This document shows, in pieces, positions 1 to 5,223 of a stretch of DNA of 6,330 nt. The notes under the pieces were generated by a model, which was not told the DNA's origin, searched no databases, and saw only the letters and a list, made by a program, of their open reading frames with translations. Origin of the DNA: Chryseobacterium gleum (GTDB lineage Bacteria > Bacteroidota > Bacteroidia > UBA10329); the NCBI GenBank assembly GCA_945874195.1, contig CAMCFW010000134.1, positions 1 to 6,330 of the forward strand, read 5' to 3'. The translations under genes were made by a program, and so were the position numbers. Position 1 is the stretch's first letter. Every line of letters starts with the position of its first letter.

Positions 1-485
1 CCACGAATGGAAGCCTGACCATCCAATATCGTTACGCCAGGCACCTTGCCAACGGCCGCTTTCAGATCAGGTGAGGCTGTATTCTCAATGAGATATTGTT
101 TCACCACATCAATGGTCACCATTTCCTCGCTTAGCTTCTTTTCAAACTGACTTCCTGTTACCACCACAAGATCGAGGGTGGTGTTTTCCAGTGTCAACTT
201 GGCGTCAAATTGAATGGTCTCCCCTTCCTTCAGATCGAAATTCTTCTTGAACTGCTGGTAACCGATGAACTTAAAAATGACGGAATGTTGGCCCGGGGTG
301 AGCTTCAATGTATACTCACCGTCAATATTTGTTGTGCTTCCTACATTGTTCTGGTCGTAAATATTCACCCCGACAAGCAACTCACCCGAATTCTGGTCGA
401 TGACCTTACCTCTCAGAGTTTGCGATGAGGCCAGGATCGGAGATAGAAAAATGAAGGTTGCGAATAATGGTTTCAGACAGTTCAT
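1..485 (-). CDS. TonB-dependent outer-membrane receptor, N-terminal part (truncated by window edge)
   Basis: The reading frame opens at ATG 485-483 and runs off the left edge after 161 codons with no stop. Residues 1-21 look like a signal peptide: Lys5, then a hydrophobic run to about residue 19, and an Ala-Ser-Ser-Gln cleavage region typical of Bacteroidota exported proteins. Residues 24-100 fit a carboxypeptidase-regulatory-like beta-sandwich domain, with LRGKVID, a GVNIY strand, the STTNIDGEYTL turn and FKFIGYQ. A TonB-box-like DLVVVTG lies at 105-111. From about 118 the plug domain begins; LKAAVGKVPGV followed by ASIR is the usual plug motif. Family knowledge: such receptors import siderophores, cofactors or glycans across the outer membrane using TonB-ExbBD energy. 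The substrate cannot be told from this fragment, because the barrel and any SusD partner lie outside the window. An 18-bp near-palindrome sits 2 nt before the start codon. Confidence 0.9.
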   Translation of the reverse strand, partial: MNCLKPLFATFIFLSPILASSQTLRGKVIDQNSGELLVGVNIYDQNNVGSTTNIDGEYTLKLTPGQHSVIFKFIGYQQFKKNFDLKEGETIQFDAKLTLENTTLDLVVVTGSQFEKKLSEEMVTIDVVKQYLIENTASPDLKAAVGKVPGVTILDGQASIR

Positions 486-487
486 CT

Positions 488-505
488 GCGCTTTTTAAAT
501 AGCGC
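488..505. repeat. 18-bp near-perfect palindrome just upstream of the receptor start codon
   Basis: The two halves GCGCTTTTT and AAATAGCGC are complementary at 8 of 9 positions (T493 opposite T500 is the mismatch). The element ends 2 nt before the ATG of the leftward receptor gene. It could be a DNA operator for a dimeric regulator or an mRNA hairpin that masks the start codon. The function is inferred only; the symmetry is seen directly. Confidence 0.5.
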
Positions 506-619
506 AAGGTATGTAACCATGTTATAGGCGGAATTGACCAAAGTTGGTTTTTATGAAATCGAATCTGTTAATACGTTATTGATAAGAGGCAAGATATAAG
601 GCTCGACAGCCCAATGCCG

Positions 620-648
620 TTTGAAAAAAAATGTAGTTTTGCACGCAT
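620..648 (+). promoter_or_regulatory. Candidate Bacteroidetes-type promoter for the 682-2823 gene cluster
   Basis: TAGTTTTG at 634-641 matches the Bacteroidetes -7 consensus TAnnTTTG at every fixed position. Transcription would start near 648, giving a leader of about 34 nt before the ATG at 682. The -33 element is weak: a TTTG at 620-623 is only 10 nt upstream, too close for the usual spacing of about 19 nt, and no TTTG stands at the expected distance. The call rests on the -7 box and its position. Confidence 0.4.
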
Positions 649-681
649 CCTAAAAATTGACCATCTAAGCACAGAAATTTG

Positions 682-1446
682 ATGAAGAATATTGGAAAGA
701 ACATTGGCGACCTTATTTTCCCAGCACTGTTTATCATTGGTGGCGGACTGATTCTATTCAACTCGGTATTTGGAGGCCAGAACGTATTTTGGGTGCTTGG
801 AGGAGGCTTGATCCTTACAGTAGGCATCTTTACGTTGCTGTTGAAATACGGCAAGCTTAACAACATGATCCAAAAGGTGTTGTTCTTCACGTTCCTTCCA
901 TTGGCCTTCGTGACCGCCTATTTTTCTTACCGTTCCATTCAAGCCCCGATAGAATTCAATCAGGAAAAGAAAAAGCGTTACGCAAAGGTTGAAGCCCGAT
1001 TGAAAACCCTTAGAGACTGGCAGTTGGCGTATAAATCAATGAACAAGAATTATGCATCAAATTTCGATTCGCTGATCCAGTTCGTGAATACTGGTTCATT
1101 TGTGGTTGTGAAGGCTATCGGGACCGTTCCAGATTCTTTGACCGAGCAGAAAGCCATCGAACTTGGAATCGTTTCAAGGGACACCATCATGGTAAGCGTT
1201 CGCGACTCTCTTTTCAAACTAGGTGGCGACATCAACGATGTGAAATTCATTCCATACAGTCAATCTCAACCATTCGTAATGAAAGCCGGAATGGTTGAAA
1301 AAGGTCAGGTTCAGGTTCCCGTGTTCTACATTCAAGCACTGAACCAGTACATATTCGATGGAATAGAGCCTGAATATTATGATCCGAATGTGGGATTGGA
1401 AGTTGGCTCCATGACCGAGCCTTCAACCAGTGGTAACTGGGAGTAA
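682..1446 (+). CDS. Three-helix membrane protein with C-terminal extracytoplasmic or soluble domain, function unknown
   Basis: I do not recognise a named family. The protein is 254 residues from the ATG at 682; an in-frame TTG directly before it (679) is a less likely start. Three hydrophobic segments lie at about 11-30, 34-54 and 64-83. The first two each carry a GGGLIL motif (20-25 and 40-45) spaced exactly 20 residues apart, suggesting a hairpin of similar helices. After helix 3 comes a charged stretch (EKKKRYAKVEARLKTLRDWQLAYKS is residues 95-119, likely helical), then a mixed domain of about 130 residues ending in a Pro/Ser/Thr-containing tail. The helical stretch followed by YASNFDSLI is loosely reminiscent of pseudopilin-like proteins, but this is only an impression. 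The next gene begins at or before the stop codon, so co-transcription with the DUF3822 gene and rsmD is likely. Orthologues with the same layout probably occur in other Bacteroidota. Confidence 0.85.
   Translation: MKNIGKNIGDLIFPALFIIGGGLILFNSVFGGQNVFWVLGGGLILTVGIFTLLLKYGKLNNMIQKVLFFTFLPLAFVTAYFSYRSIQAPIEFNQEKKKRYAKVEARLKTLRDWQLAYKSMNKNYASNFDSLIQFVNTGSFVVVKAIGTVPDSLTEQKAIELGIVSRDTIMVSVRDSLFKLGGDINDVKFIPYSQSQPFVMKAGMVEKGQVQVPVFYIQALNQYIFDGIEPEYYDPNVGLEVGSMTEPSTSGNWE
1439..1443 (+). promoter_or_regulatory. Shine-Dalgarno-like GGGAG favouring the TTG start at 1451
   Basis: GGGAG lies 7 nt before TTG 1451, overlapping the end of the preceding gene. It is the only clear purine-rich ribosome-binding sequence I see at a gene start in this window, and it is why the TTG was preferred to the GTG at 1430. 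In Bacteroidota such sites contribute little on average, so it is supportive and not decisive. Confidence 0.35.
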
Positions 1447-1450
1447 TCTC

Positions 1451-2293
1451 TTGTCCGCTACCACCTTCAGGAGCGAGTTTCATTTAGCAGCCGATAATGC
1501 GCAGGAAGGGTCTGACAATGGACTTCAATGTCACGTCAACATTTCCCGTTCAGGAATTCAGATCCTGAAGCTGAATAAAGAGCTCAAAGCAATTTCTTTC
1601 CGTTCATTCCTCATTCCACATTCCGTTAGCGATAGCGCTTGGACCGATCACCTGAAAGCCACGCTCGACTCCACCGAATTCCGCTCCGAATGCGATGGGC
1701 TGAACTGCAGCTATTTTATATCAACAAGCCAGGTGGTATTGATTCCGGCAGCATTGCACGCGGCCAATAAGTCTGAGCAGAACTTCGAGTTCATTTTCGG
1801 CAGAACTGATGGCGAGCAGCTATCTGAACAGCGGCTGAGCAATAGCGACATGGTTGGAATACGGTCCATCCCAACTGAGGTGGCTCAGTTGATCGGCAAG
1901 CCCATCGCCTCTTCCTTTGTGCATCTGGTCAACCAATTGTGTTCAGAATCGTCAAAAACAACAGCGCATCTCGTTCTTGAAGGAAAGGAATTCGCACTTG
2001 TTATTTTCAAAGATTCAGAATTGGTCTTCTCGAATTGGTTCAAATTCGACACTGCCGAAGACATTCTTTATTACGTGATGGCCGCTTTGGAAACCCTCAA
2101 GATTCTTCATGCCGAAATTGAGATGGAACTGAGCGGACCGATTGACAAAGGAGATGAAGTGCACAGCACGCTTTCAAAATATCTGTCCAAAATTTCTTTC
2201 AGGAAACGACCTAAGAATTTGAGCTACAGCTACTCCTTCAATGAAATGCCAGAGCATCGATATCCCTTCATTTTCGCCACTGCATGCGAATAA
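1451..2293 (+). CDS. DUF3822 family protein
   Basis: This 280-residue protein has the look of the Bacteroidota-restricted DUF3822 family: an N-terminal beta-rich half with SQVVLIPAALH (93-103), a central FALVIFKDSELVFSNWF strand pair (181-197), then the characteristic EDILYYVMAALETLKI helix (203-218) followed by MELSGPI (225-231). As I recall, a structural-genomics structure of this type was described as having an actin-like ATPase fold; no biochemical role is established to my knowledge. The start is uncertain. TTG at 1451 is preceded by GGGAG at 1439-1443 with a 7-nt spacer and lies 4 nt past the upstream stop. An in-frame GTG at 1430 would add 7 residues and overlap the upstream gene by 17 nt, but has no ribosome-binding site. 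No suitable early ATG exists. The 3' end overlaps rsmD by 10 nt, and DUF3822 next to rsmD is a recurrent Bacteroidota arrangement. Confidence 0.85.
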   Translation: MSATTFRSEFHLAADNAQEGSDNGLQCHVNISRSGIQILKLNKELKAISFRSFLIPHSVSDSAWTDHLKATLDSTEFRSECDGLNCSYFISTSQVVLIPAALHAANKSEQNFEFIFGRTDGEQLSEQRLSNSDMVGIRSIPTEVAQLIGKPIASSFVHLVNQLCSESSKTTAHLVLEGKEFALVIFKDSELVFSNWFKFDTAEDILYYVMAALETLKILHAEIEMELSGPIDKGDEVHSTLSKYLSKISFRKRPKNLSYSYSFNEMPEHRYPFIFATACE

Positions 2294-2823
2294 TCAGCGG
2301 TCAATATAAAGGCAGGGCCATCAGACCTCCTAAAAATCTACCCGTGCGGCCAACCACCGATATGGCGAAGGAAGGTCTGTTCAACGTGATACACAACCTC
2401 GTGGATTTTGACGGATTGAATGCTTTGGATCTGTTCTGCGGCACGGGTAATATCAGTTTCGAATTCGCCAGCCGAGGTGCCAGAACGGTAACCTGTGTAG
2501 ATCAGAACCCACGTTGTGCGGCATTCATAAGATCAACTTTTGATGCGTTGAACTATGATGGAGCCACCATAATCAAGGCAGACGCCCTCCGTTTTGTAAA
2601 CTCGGCCAAGAACAAGTGGGACCTGATATTTGCCGACCCTCCATACGAAAGTCCTTGTCATCTGGAACTTGTGAATAGCATTCTTGAGAAAGGACTTTTG
2701 ACCGAAAATGGCCTGCTCATTTTGGAACATCCAGGCGAGGTCGACCTAAGTTCTGTCCCAGGTCTGACCCAGACCAGAAAATACGGACGCGTGCATTTCA
2801 GCTTTTTCGAGCTAAAAGCGTAG
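2284..2823 (+). CDS. rsmD: 16S rRNA (guanine(966)-N(2))-methyltransferase RsmD
   Basis: This 179-residue protein is full length for RsmD. It opens with MRIISGQYKGRAI, the family's typical N-terminus, followed by RPTTD (22-26). The SAM-binding motif I is LDLFCGTG (48-55), an acidic ribose-binding residue follows at CVDQN (71-75), and the catalytic motif IV is DPPY (118-121), which positions the target exocyclic amine. Family knowledge: RsmD methylates N2 of G966 in 16S rRNA in the P-site region of the 30S subunit, using S-adenosylmethionine, in the cytoplasm. The ATG lies inside the end of the DUF3822 gene (10-nt overlap), implying translational coupling. The 3' end overlaps the oppositely oriented trmN6-like gene by 12 nt, with both stop codons inside the overlap, so there is no room for a terminator between them. 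Confidence 0.95.
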   Translation: MRIISGQYKGRAIRPPKNLPVRPTTDMAKEGLFNVIHNLVDFDGLNALDLFCGTGNISFEFASRGARTVTCVDQNPRCAAFIRSTFDALNYDGATIIKADALRFVNSAKNKWDLIFADPPYESPCHLELVNSILEKGLLTENGLLILEHPGEVDLSSVPGLTQTRKYGRVHFSFFELKA

Positions 2824-3525
2824 AAAGAAATCTTTCGTCAATTCCATGTAACCGTCCGAATAGTCGTGGCGCTTTGCCGATCTTTCAATCTGCAGGTCAC
2901 TTCGTTCAGGTTCCGAAACGTTTGATCTAGAATAATTTACCATCAACCTGATCTCGGAATGATCCGGTTGCGGAAAAACGCTCACTATCTCTTGGGGATA
3001 GAATCCGTTCATTCGGGCCGCTTTGGCAAATACCTGTTGCTCCGTTGTTGGAAAGATCAACGCCATGCGACCCTCCGGTTTCAATAGTCTATTTGCATGA
3101 ACAAAAAGTTCGGTCGGATTCAAACTTACCGTATGCTTGGCCAACCGTATTGATGGGTCTTTCGAGGGCTGCGCATGAGAATAGAACGGTGGATTGCATA
3201 CGATCAGATCATACTGATCTTCAATGCCGGCAAATGCCGCCACATCCACATTATGGACCGTCATGTCGCTAAAACACGACCTCATCACGTTCATCCGAGC
3301 CTGCTCGGCAACTACCGGATTGATCTCTATGGCATCCATCCTCACTGTAGCACGCTGGGCCACCATTAAGGCGATCAAACCTGTGCCGGTGCCAATATCA
3401 AGTACCGAATCACCATCTTGAACTGGGGCCCAAGCCCCAAGTAATACGCCATCCGTGCCGACCTTGAACCCGCCAGCGGCATGATAGACCCTGAATTTTT
3501 TAAATTGAAAATATGGCTCAGCCAT
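2812..3525 (-). CDS. trmN6: tRNA1(Val) (adenine(37)-N6)-methyltransferase, TrmN6 type
   Basis: This 237-residue SAM-dependent methyltransferase has FKKFRVYHAAGGFKVGTDGVLLGAW (8-32), the N-terminal signature of the TrmN6/YfiC group. SAM motif I is VLDIGTGTG (41-49), the acidic residue is E67 in AIEIN (65-69), and motif IV is NPPF (111-114), the signature of N6-adenine methyltransferases. Family knowledge: the E. coli enzyme methylates A37 next to the anticodon of tRNA1(Val); the exact substrate here is inferred. The gene starts at ATG 3525-3523 and overlaps the end of rimM by 8 nt (ATGGCTGA contains the rimM stop). No Shine-Dalgarno is visible, so coupled translation is likely. It ends tail to tail with rsmD. 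The position after rimM is where many other bacteria carry trmD. Confidence 0.93.
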   Translation of the reverse strand: MAEPYFQFKKFRVYHAAGGFKVGTDGVLLGAWAPVQDGDSVLDIGTGTGLIALMVAQRATVRMDAIEINPVVAEQARMNVMRSCFSDMTVHNVDVAAFAGIEDQYDLIVCNPPFYSHAQPSKDPSIRLAKHTVSLNPTELFVHANRLLKPEGRMALIFPTTEQQVFAKAARMNGFYPQEIVSVFPQPDHSEIRLMVNYSRSNVSEPERSDLQIERSAKRHDYSDGYMELTKDFFLRF

Positions 3526-4036
3526 TCATGTAAAGATCAATGAGACCATCGGGTGCTTCGATACGTATCGTTCTCCATTCCTCATCAACCGCTTTCACAA
3601 TGGCCCCCACCCAAGGCACAAGAATCTGTGTTCCCTTATTGTCTATTTCTAAGATCGGATGCTGTGCAGTTTCCATCACGCCTGTTACTACCCCAATGGC
3701 ACCTTTCTCAAGGTCAGTCACCGTGTAACCGATCAGTTCATCCGCTTCATCCGCGATCACTCCGACCAGTTTTCCGGCCTCAATGAACAACTCTTTACCC
3801 ACCAACCGTTCGGCCTGTTCCAAGGTGTCAACCTCATCCAGTTTCATAGTCCATGTATCGTGTGACGATGCAGAACACTCTTCAACAAAAAAAGGAACCG
3901 GCCCACCCTGTATCTGGATGAAGACCGGTTCTTCTTTCCCGATGGGCAAAAGCCCAGCGGTATGTATGTTCACTTTGAACGACCCTTTGAGTCCGTGAGA
4001 CCTTGTAACGGTTCCGAGGACCTTGAGATCAAACAC
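3518..4036 (-). CDS. rimM: Ribosome maturation factor RimM
   Basis: This 172-residue protein is the normal RimM length. The N-terminal RimM barrel carries LGTVTRSHGLKGSFKV (7-22), the hallmark motif; a middle section WTMKLDEVDTLEQAERLVGKELFI (62-85) matches the family's conserved helix-and-strand. The C-terminal PRC-barrel begins near LIGYTVTD (101-108) and includes ILVPWVGAIVKAVD (138-151), ending with GLIDLYMNG. Family knowledge: RimM binds uS19 and assists maturation of the 30S head, acting in the cytoplasm. The start is GTG at 4036-4034. An in-frame TGA at 4045-4043 just upstream and no early ATG or TTG downstream leave this as the only reasonable start. It lies 2 nt after the rpsP stop and overlaps trmN6 by 8 nt, so the three genes form one operon. 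Confidence 0.95.
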   Translation of the reverse strand: MFDLKVLGTVTRSHGLKGSFKVNIHTAGLLPIGKEEPVFIQIQGGPVPFFVEECSASSHDTWTMKLDEVDTLEQAERLVGKELFIEAGKLVGVIADEADELIGYTVTDLEKGAIGVVTGVMETAQHPILEIDNKGTQILVPWVGAIVKAVDEEWRTIRIEAPDGLIDLYMNG

Positions 4037-4038
4037 GC

Positions 4039-4638
4039 TTACTCAGCTGGTTTCTCTTCTTCGGTAGCTTCAGCAGTCGGCTCTTCGGCCGCAACTTCGG
4101 CAACAACTTCTGGTGCAGCCTCCTCAGCCACATCAGCAACTGCTTCTTCATCCTCGGCAACCTCAACTTCTTCCACTAGCGGAGAATTTTTGGCAGCAAC
4201 CTTGGCAGCAAATGCAAGCTTAGCTGCTTCTTCAGCTTTCAATGCATCGGCTTTTGCTTTCACCTTGGCCTTCACAATAGAATCTGCTCCGGTCTGAACC
4301 TTGGAGGTCTTATCGTTCAACCATTTGTCAAACTTGGCATCAGCATCTTCCTGCGAAAAAGCTCCTTTTTTAACTCCACCCTGTAAGTGTTTCTTGTACA
4401 GGACCCCTTTATAGGAAAGAATTGCCCGACACGTGTCGGTAGGTTGAGCTCCATTTTCCAACCACTGCAGCGCGCTATCAAGATTGATGTCGATAGTTGC
4501 TGGGTTCGTGTTTGGATTGTAAACTCCCAACTTTTCAATATTCTTCCCATCTCGTGGGGCTCGCGAATCGGCTACTACAATGTGGAAAAACGCATAGCCT
4601 TTTCTTCCGTGTCTCTGCAATCTAATTTTAGTTGGCAT
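4039..4638 (-). CDS. rpsP: 30S ribosomal protein bS16 with long acidic alanine-rich C-terminal extension
   Basis: Residues 1-85 are a standard bS16: MPTKIRLQRHGRKGYAFFHIVVADSR at the start, GKNIEKLGVYNPNT (31-44) and DTCRAILSYKGVLYKKHL (68-85). bS16 binds 16S rRNA in the body of the 30S subunit and is needed for assembly. The rest is an unusual extension: 86-115 is a folded-looking segment (GAFSQEDADAKFDKWL), 116-152 is a Lys/Ala-rich, probably helical stretch, and 153-199 is a strongly acidic Glu/Ala/Val tail with a single Lys (196). The total of 199 residues compares with 80-90 in most bacteria. Extended S16 is common in Bacteroidota; this one is at the long end as I recall. The frame is intact and codon use is even across core and tail, so it is not an annotation artefact. 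It is the first gene of the rpsP-rimM-trmN6 operon. Confidence 0.97.
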   Translation of the reverse strand: MPTKIRLQRHGRKGYAFFHIVVADSRAPRDGKNIEKLGVYNPNTNPATIDINLDSALQWLENGAQPTDTCRAILSYKGVLYKKHLQGGVKKGAFSQEDADAKFDKWLNDKTSKVQTGADSIVKAKVKAKADALKAEEAAKLAFAAKVAAKNSPLVEEVEVAEDEEAVADVAEEAAPEVVAEVAAEEPTAEATEEEKPAE

Positions 4639-4666
4639 TTAGACTCTATTATTTGTTACAAATTTT

Positions 4667-4704
4667 GGGGCTGCAAAAATGCGATAATACTTACGAATAA
4701 ACAA
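4667..4704 (-). promoter_or_regulatory. Candidate promoter of the rpsP-rimM-trmN6 operon
   Basis: Read on the minus strand, a TTG (4704-4702) is followed after 20 nt by CATTTTTG (4681-4674). This matches the Bacteroidetes -7 box TAnnTTTG at all fixed positions but the first, and both the -33 TTG and the spacing fit. Transcription would begin near 4667, leaving a leader of about 30 nt that is A/T-rich directly before the ATG, as is common for highly expressed ribosomal protein genes in this phylum. The boxes are visible; function is inferred. Confidence 0.5.
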
Positions 4705-4754
4705 GCTCCTAATTCAATTCATTTCCCTCAGCTTCAACCCAAGCACAGAAATAT

Positions 4755-4786
4755 CATTTGGGGGTTCCCCCATTTCGCCTCAAATG
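4755..4786. repeat. Nested inverted repeats around a GGGGG-TT-CCCCC palindrome
   Basis: TGGGGG (4759-4764), TT, and CCCCCA (4767-4772) form an inverted repeat that can fold as a short stem. An outer pair, CATTTG (4755-4760) and CAAATG (4781-4786), overlaps it and allows an alternative fold. It lies 20 nt before the larger hairpin and may be part of the same composite element. Confidence 0.5.
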
Positions 4787-4806
4787 CTTCGCAAATTCAG
4801 TTCACG

Positions 4807-4876
4807 GGGTCGGGTGTTCCGCTATATCTTTTTTGCAAAAAAAGCAAAATAAGGATGCCGCTTCACCCCCTAACCC
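4807..4876. repeat. Large imperfect palindrome, possible dispersed intergenic repeat (REP/MITE-like)
   Basis: A 70-nt stretch folds into one long hairpin. Paired blocks are 4807-4810 with 4873-4876, 4812-4816 with 4864-4868, 4821-4822 with 4857-4858, 4826-4830 with 4851-4856 (one bulged G), and 4831-4836 with 4844-4849, closing on a loop of seven A residues: about 22 base pairs in all. The outer stem is G/C-rich and the inner one A/T-rich. I have an impression of similar GTCGGG...CCGCTATATC...AAGGAT...CCCTAAC sequences recurring in Bacteroidota intergenic DNA, but I cannot verify copies from a single window. A terminator role is unlikely because transcription of both neighbours leads away from it. 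Confidence 0.55.
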
Positions 4877-4989
4877 ACGCAATCTGCCTGGCTCTGATCT
4901 GATGCCGGGAGCCACATCCCTCCAATAAAACAGCCAGATCACACAATAACCCCCATCACATCAACGTTCCGAATGGAAAAGCCAATATC

Positions 4990-5061
4990 ATGGTTCTCGC
5001 CTACATCTTTTTCTCGGCCGTGCTTCTCGCCTTTGCGGTCGATCTGGCCACAGAAGAGTGA
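4990..5061 (+). CDS. Possible 23-residue single-helix membrane peptide (speculative)
   Basis: ATG 4990 opens a 23-codon frame ending in TGA at 5059-5061. The peptide has an uncharged, strongly hydrophobic stretch of about 16 residues (MVLAYIFFSAVLLAFA) followed by VDLATEE, the shape of a one-helix membrane miniprotein with an acidic end. GGAAAAG stands 8 nt before the ATG as a weak ribosome-binding site. The frame is open upstream without another start codon. A chance ORF remains the likelier explanation: the region is short, no homologue is known to me, and another frame across the same bases (4974-5161) is also open. Confidence 0.2.
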   Translation: MVLAYIFFSAVLLAFAVDLATEE

Positions 5062-5100
5062 ATCCTCATCCGAAGCCGCTCAACCTTTTCCAGGGTCTTC

Positions 5101-5134
5101 TTTGGGAATCTACCCCGTTAGTTTGACTCCCAAA
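5101..5134. repeat. Inverted repeat upstream of dnaE
   Basis: TTTGGGA (5101-5107) and TCCCAAA (5128-5134) are perfectly complementary. After one A-C mismatch, TC (5109-5110) pairs with GA (5125-5126), leaving a 14-nt loop. On the plus strand it is followed by A residues, not T, so it is not a classical terminator for rightward transcription. It could be a regulatory site or leader structure for dnaE, about 90 nt before its ATG. Confidence 0.35.
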
Positions 5135-5223
5135 AAAAGGCTTGAACAGTTATCAACATAGGGCCATCGAAGAGGCCCGATCCCATAACTTCGGGGCTGC
5201 CTTAATACCAAGCCGAACCATTC

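Larger units (their letters stand above)
4639..5223. other. 585-nt divergent intergenic region between rpsP and dnaE
   Basis: No gene longer than a short peptide is credible here. From left to right it holds the rpsP promoter candidate, a G5-TT-C5 palindrome, a 70-nt imperfect hairpin with an A7 loop, a small inverted repeat TGGCTC/GAGCCA (4889-4894 and 4909-4914), a possible 23-codon hydrophobic ORF, and an inverted repeat at 5101-5134. Because the flanking genes diverge, none of these hairpins can be the terminator of a known gene in the window. I could not place a good TAnnTTTG promoter for dnaE; TTAGTTTG at 5118-5125 is the closest, without a properly spaced -33 box. Confidence 0.6.

Noticed and set aside
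620..623. TTTG as a -33 box for the 682 promoter
   Set aside because: Only 10 nt separate it from the -7 box at 634-641, whereas the Bacteroidetes spacing is about 19 nt.
1247..1483. Leftward frames inside the membrane protein, DUF3822, rsmD and dnaE genes
   Set aside because: All are short, lack family motifs and lie opposite genes with clear coding character. One of them is 5313-5669, antisense to the exonuclease domain.
3962..4297. Rightward 111-codon Ala/Ser/Thr-rich frame
   Set aside because: It is the antisense reading of the repetitive Glu/Ala-coding tail of rpsP, which produces a long low-complexity frame by composition alone.
4806..4877. Rho-independent terminator interpretation of the large hairpin
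   Set aside because: Both flanking genes are transcribed away from it, the stem is interrupted, and no T-tract follows the G/C-rich outer stem on either strand.
4387..4902. Rightward 171-codon open frame across the start of rpsP and the intergenic region
   Set aside because: It runs antisense to the well-supported bS16 core, has no recognisable domain and irregular composition, and ends inside the palindromic element. Treated as a shadow frame.
4973..5161. 62-codon rightward frame in the rpsP-dnaE intergenic region
   Set aside because: Its product is Ser/Pro-rich without a hydrophobic core, motif or ribosome-binding site. The overlapping 23-codon hydrophobic frame is the slightly better candidate and is itself only speculative.
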